Below the pieces are notes generated by a model, which worked only from the letters and a program-made list of their open reading frames with translations, was not told the origin of the DNA and did no database searches. DNA of 9,066 nt from DHVE2 group archaeon (GTDB lineage: Archaea > Thermoplasmatota > Thermoplasmata > Thermoplasmatales > Aciduliprofundaceae), in contig WALH01000084.1 in the NCBI GenBank assembly GCA_015522935.1, positions 1-9,066 on the forward strand, written 5' to 3'. The position numbers and the translations under genes were made by a program. Shown here piece by piece: positions 6,269-9,066 of the stretch. Positions within the stretch are counted from its first letter, which is position 1, and each line of letters begins with the position of its first letter.

Positions 6269-7656
6269 TAAGACACCTCACACTTTATTATAGGAAAATA
6301 TCTTTCTTTTTTTTCATCGTAAAACAGAGAGATTATATCTCCAGAATCCAAATAATACTTCTTCTTTCTTATAAATGTATGCTGGCTGAAAATGTATATC
6401 CATGAGTTCGAGCCTGTTTTCTCAATGAGGAAGCTGCGTTTATCGAAATCAAATGAAACACGAGCCAAAATTTCAGGGCTATCACTATCCAAACCTACAA
6501 GACCAGTTGTGATATCCAATCCATCATCGTGAACCAATATCTTATCATCATGGATTTTTAGAAAAAGAGCCCGGTCATAAAGAATCGCCTCCAAATCCGA
6601 AATGAATTCATCACAATCTGTGTATCTATTTTCAGGATAGAACTGTGTTGCCTTGCGTATTATTTCTACGATGTTAGGTGGGATTCCTCTGTCGGCCATA
6701 TTGGATCTATTTAGAGACCACATAGCCTTTGAGGGGTCTTCTCCGGTATATAAATAATACATAACAGCCCCAATTGAATATATATCACTCTGTGAAAGAG
6801 CTTTTACATCATCGCCGCTCACCTGTTCCGGTGCAGAATAATAGCCAGTCATTACTATCGTGCCACCAGTTTTATCGTTATTTGCAAGAGTGGTGGTTCC
6901 AAAATCTATAATCCTCACATTACCCCCCTCACCAATCAATATATTATTTGGATTGATATCCCTGTGGATATACCCAAATGTATGTATCCTTTTTAGAGCC
7001 TCTAACAATTTAATAAGAATAGATATTTTCTCTTGTTTCGAAATGTTTTGTTTAACATACTTACCTAAAGTTATCCCATCTAGGTATTCCATAACAATAC
7101 CAACTAAAGACTCTTTTTCTATGCTATAAAAACAGGTAGGTACCTCCGGGACCGCCTTTAATTCTTTCAACGCCTCATACTCTTCTTTTATCTTCTCAAC
7201 GCATACTTTGATTGGATTTGTTTCAGAATAAGCTATTTTTATACATACCTTCTTAAAATTCAAATTCGGATCTTTGGCTGTATAAAGAATAGCCATACCC
7301 CCCTTAGCACAAAAATCTATTTCAGTATATCCCATATATCCCAATTCATCTAAAATTTCATCCTCAGACATAGCTTTAATTCTTCTGGCTGAAGTCTGCT
7401 CTTGCGACGGAATTGGCTGTTTCTCTGGTGGCGGTGGTGGGGGGACAGGTACTGCGGTATTCCCATCAAATCCTCTTTTCTCTGGTGGCGGTGGTGGGGG
7501 GACAGGATATTTTCCGTTCTCGGGCATAGACTCCTTATTCCCCCCATTCCCCTGATTATTTTTCTTGCCATGGTACATCAGTAAAGTCGCAACTCTCAGG
7601 ATAAATATGATTATTGACAACGCAAGTAAAACAAGATAAAGAGCATCGATATCCAT
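6268..7656 (-). CDS. Membrane-anchored Ser/Thr protein kinase (Hanks type) with FHA-like tail
   Basis: 462 residues from the ATG at 7656-7654, preferred because GGGGTGA lies 8 nt upstream; a GTG 12 nt earlier (7668) abuts that site. One N-terminal transmembrane helix (about 7-27) followed by HGKK suggests a cytoplasmic kinase. A flexible linker holds two PVPPPPPPEK motifs (about 50-80). The kinase domain spans about 108-356: a loosened Gly-loop (AKGGMAILY), VAIK-type Lys140 (VCIKIA), a hinge at VMEYLDG, catalytic loop HRDINPNN (His231, Arg232, Asp233, Asn238), DFG at 251-253, SAPEQ at 274-278, and the conserved SDIYSIGAVMYYLYTG. The catalytic-loop Lys usual in Ser/Thr kinases (HRDxK) is Asn235; the other catalytic residues are intact, so activity is likely but not certain. 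The last 100 or so residues look like a degenerate FHA domain. The gene lies between the surface protein and the phosphatase in a tight operon. Confidence 0.94.
   Translation of the reverse strand: MDIDALYLVLLALSIIIFILRVATLLMYHGKKNNQGNGGNKESMPENGKYPVPPPPPPEKRGFDGNTAVPVPPPPPPEKQPIPSQEQTSARRIKAMSEDEILDELGYMGYTEIDFCAKGGMAILYTAKDPNLNFKKVCIKIAYSETNPIKVCVEKIKEEYEALKELKAVPEVPTCFYSIEKESLVGIVMEYLDGITLGKYVKQNISKQEKISILIKLLEALKRIHTFGYIHRDINPNNILIGEGGNVRIIDFGTTTLANNDKTGGTIVMTGYYSAPEQVSGDDVKALSQSDIYSIGAVMYYLYTGEDPSKAMWSLNRSNMADRGIPPNIVEIIRKATQFYPENRYTDCDEFISDLEAILYDRALFLKIHDDKILVHDDGLDITTGLVGLDSDSPEILARVSFDFDKRSFLIEKTGSNSWIYIFSQHTFIRKKKYYLDSGDIISLFYDEKKERYFPIIKCEVS
6274..6280 (-). promoter_or_regulatory. 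Shine-Dalgarno site TGAGGTG for the phosphatase
   Basis: TGAGGTG on the minus strand, inside the end of the kinase gene and 5 nt before the phosphatase ATG. With the TAATG stop-start overlap it points to translational coupling of kinase and phosphatase. Confidence 0.7.
7421..7506. repeat. Two identical 29-bp direct repeats, 57-bp period, coding Pro-rich motifs
   Basis: Copies at 7421-7449 and 7478-7506 are identical by eye. The 57-bp period is 19 codons, so the kinase frame is kept and each copy encodes PVPPPPPPEK in the linker between membrane helix and kinase domain. Identity extends to silent positions, which suggests a recent duplication or continuing recombination. Confidence 0.85.
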
Positions 7657-7660
7657 TTCT

Positions 7661-9066
7661 TCACTCACCCCTTATTGCACTAAATTTAAGTACAACAACA
7701 TCAGCCAGTTTCAAAATACCCGAATCTCCAATATGTACTTCCTCACCAATGGGCACTGGCTTTCCATTTAAGGATACTGGAAAGGTCGTATTATTTTTTA
7801 ATACCATTTCTCCATCGGCTCTGGTTGAAATCTCTATGTCGAGACCTTCCAGGAGTTCCAATTTATCCTTTTCGAGAACCCTTTCAAATGTTTGCTTTTT
7901 TAGATTCATGCTTTTAGTTACATACAACCTATATTCTTTTCCTATCAGCTCAATTTTACCAGTAATCCTATCATTTGGAATATTTGTATACACTGACCCT
8001 GTGTAACCAGTCTCTGGTTCGGGCCCAGATGCCGACCCGTCATCAGGGGGTTCAGCCCCACCACGACCCTCGAGAATTTCTAATATCCTATCAATTCTCC
8101 AATCCGAGCCTAGAGATGGAGGCAAAGGTGGCTCAGGCTGTTTACTAAATGCCATCAGGATAATAAGAGCTAAAATAATAAGAATTGGTATGAAAAGTAG
8201 AAGACTAAAATTGAAAGACTCCCGCGGTTTTTCCGAAGAATAAGTATCTACAGAGGAAGAATAGAGATTCCCATGGACATCAGAAACTTTGGAGAATGTT
8301 ATAGTATATGCAGTTCCGTAATCTACATTGTCCAGAAATACTTCCAGCCTCTTATTGTTGTTGGTCCAGACCATATCCTTTATTTCAATGTTTTGTCCAC
8401 CCTCTATGCTTATATTCCCATTGAATGAATCTGGATTCATCTCTTCATTAAACAAAACAACAAAATGAGCACCCGCTGAATCTATATCTATATTGGTATG
8501 AACGACCATATATGTTTTTTCACTGTCTAAACAAATCTTTAATGTATGCAAATATTCGCTATTCCCTGCAACATCTACGGAGTAGAAATCTATGGTGTGG
8601 ATTCCATCATCGGTTATGCTGAATGGTAAGCCGTATATCTTCCATACACCACCGTCTATGCGGTAATAGGCGACATTAACCCCAGACAAAGAATCGAAGG
8701 GTGTCAAGGTTATGGCCACTGAACTGTTGTACCAGCCTGCAGAGTTAGGAGAACGGTCGGGTGTTGCCAGAGTAACAGGTGCCGTATTATCAATCTTTAT
8801 TAAAACGCTCCTTGTTAGTTCGTTATTTCCTGCAAGATCAGTAGCATTGAACTCGATAGTATGGTTTCCTTCAGATGAGATTGAAAATGAACCAGTATAG
8901 GTCTGCCAGGCTTGGCCATCTATACTATAGTTCAGATAATGGATGCCACTAAAAGTGTCGGAAGAACTTAAACTGATATTGACATCGGATGTATACCATC
9001 CATTGTTCCCAATCGTTCCTATGACTGATATTGAAGTTGTAGGTAGAGACATATCAATCTTTACAG
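7661..9066 (-). CDS. Membrane-anchored surface protein with OmpL47-like repeats and FHA-like tail (5' partial)
   Basis: The frame is open to the window edge and the coding sequence starts outside. The Met at 9052 is internal, because the codons before it (V-K-I-D) repeat the VLIKID boundary seen 89 residues later. Two OmpL47-type beta repeats follow each other (about 9061-8798 and 8797-8540). Each has a GWY entry, a D.(L/F)SG turn, a Y.IDG..W strand and a final D.AGN. Next comes a Big_5/SbsA-type Ig-like domain (VVLFNEEMNPDSF...VHGNLY), a transmembrane helix (about 8206-8147), a Pro-rich linker (PEPPLPPS...), and a C-terminal domain of about 100 residues that resembles FHA in strand pattern (VSLNGKPVPIGEEVHIGDSGILKL) but lacks the usual GR and S..H residues. 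The N-terminal part is extracellular and the C-terminal part cytoplasmic. The TGA is 4 nt before the kinase ATG, so the products probably act together, for example as kinase receptor or scaffold. The ligand is unknown. Confidence 0.88.
   Translation of the reverse strand, partial: VKIDMSLPTTSISVIGTIGNNGWYTSDVNISLSSSDTFSGIHYLNYSIDGQAWQTYTGSFSISSEGNHTIEFNATDLAGNNELTRSVLIKIDNTAPVTLATPDRSPNSAGWYNSSVAITLTPFDSLSGVNVAYYRIDGGVWKIYGLPFSITDDGIHTIDFYSVDVAGNSEYLHTLKICLDSEKTYMVVHTNIDIDSAGAHFVVLFNEEMNPDSFNGNISIEGGQNIEIKDMVWTNNNKRLEVFLDNVDYGTAYTITFSKVSDVHGNLYSSSVDTYSSEKPRESFNFSLLLFIPILIILALIILMAFSKQPEPPLPPSLGSDWRIDRILEILEGRGGAEPPDDGSASGPEPETGYTGSVYTNIPNDRITGKIELIGKEYRLYVTKSMNLKKQTFERVLEKDKLELLEGLDIEISTRADGEMVLKNNTTFPVSLNGKPVPIGEEVHIGDSGILKLADVVVLKFSAIRGE
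7665..7671 (-). promoter_or_regulatory. Shine-Dalgarno site GGGGTGA deciding the kinase start
   Basis: GGGGTGA on the minus strand is 8 nt from the ATG at 7656-7654 and has no spacer to the GTG at 7668, so the ATG is the better start. The upstream gene's TGA (7663-7661) falls inside the spacer, as is usual for coupled genes. Confidence 0.6.
8540..9061 (-). repeat. Two tandem OmpL47-type Ig-like repeats, 89-residue offset
   Basis: Protein-level repeats in the partial surface protein. Both units begin at a KID boundary and share NNGWY/SAGWY, SDTFSG/DSLSG, YSIDGQAW/YRIDGGVW, SISSEGNHTIEF/SITDDGIHTIDF and DLAGN/DVAGN. The first is cut by the window edge only at its boundary, so more copies probably lie outside. 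Confidence 0.8.

Noticed and set aside
7421..7506. CRISPR array
   Set aside because: Only two repeat copies, inside a coding frame with a 19-codon period and encoding Pro-rich peptide.
9050..9052. ATG at 9052 as the start of the surface protein
   Set aside because: The frame stays open upstream and the preceding codons (VKID) match the repeat boundary, so the Met is internal and the gene continues outside the window.
705..9066. Type VI secretion or another contractile injection locus
   Set aside because: The kinase/PP2C/FHA trio is reminiscent, but no sheath, tube, baseplate, spike or ATPase gene is recognisable in the window.

Overview
The window looks archaeal, most likely euryarchaeal and possibly Thermoplasmatota-like. 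This rests on protein style, not on a marker gene. The large ectodomains are dense in N-glycosylation sequons, the Ig-like repeats are of the OmpL47 type common in archaeal surface proteins, Shine-Dalgarno sites are strong (GGAGG, GGGAGGA, TGAGGTG), and AGA, AGG and ATA codons are used freely. The clade is an inference; no rRNA, tRNA or housekeeping gene is present.

Layout. Positions 1-562 (+ strand) hold the end of one small gene and a complete 111-residue gene. They are tandem paralogs of a family I do not recognise. Positions 563-704 are a convergent intergenic gap with a T-rich tract suited to ending + strand transcription. The rest, 705-9066, is a set of four minus-strand genes. In transcription order they are a surface protein with OmpL47-like repeats, a transmembrane segment and an FHA-like tail (cut by the window edge); a membrane-anchored Ser/Thr protein kinase with a proline-rich linker and an FHA-like tail; a PP2C-family phosphatase; and, after a 125-nt gap with a perfect inverted repeat, a protein of about 1560 residues. 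That last protein has a signal peptide, a glycine-zipper segment, adhesion-type beta domains, a von Willebrand A (VWA) domain with an intact MIDAS, one transmembrane helix and a canonical cytoplasmic FHA domain.

How they fit together. The first three minus-strand genes are almost gapless (a 4-nt gap, then a 1-nt overlap), so they are very probably co-transcribed. A kinase that writes phospho-Thr/Ser, a PP2C that erases it and an FHA domain that reads it make a complete reversible phospho-signalling set. Three of the four proteins are predicted to be membrane-anchored, and two have large extracellular binding regions on the other side of the membrane. The simplest model is a trans-envelope module coupling surface contact or adhesion to cytoplasmic Thr phosphorylation. 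Bacterial type VI secretion uses a comparable kinase/phosphatase/FHA trio (PpkA/PppA/Fha), but no secretion-apparatus gene is recognisable here. A link to the two small + strand paralogs is possible but unproven.
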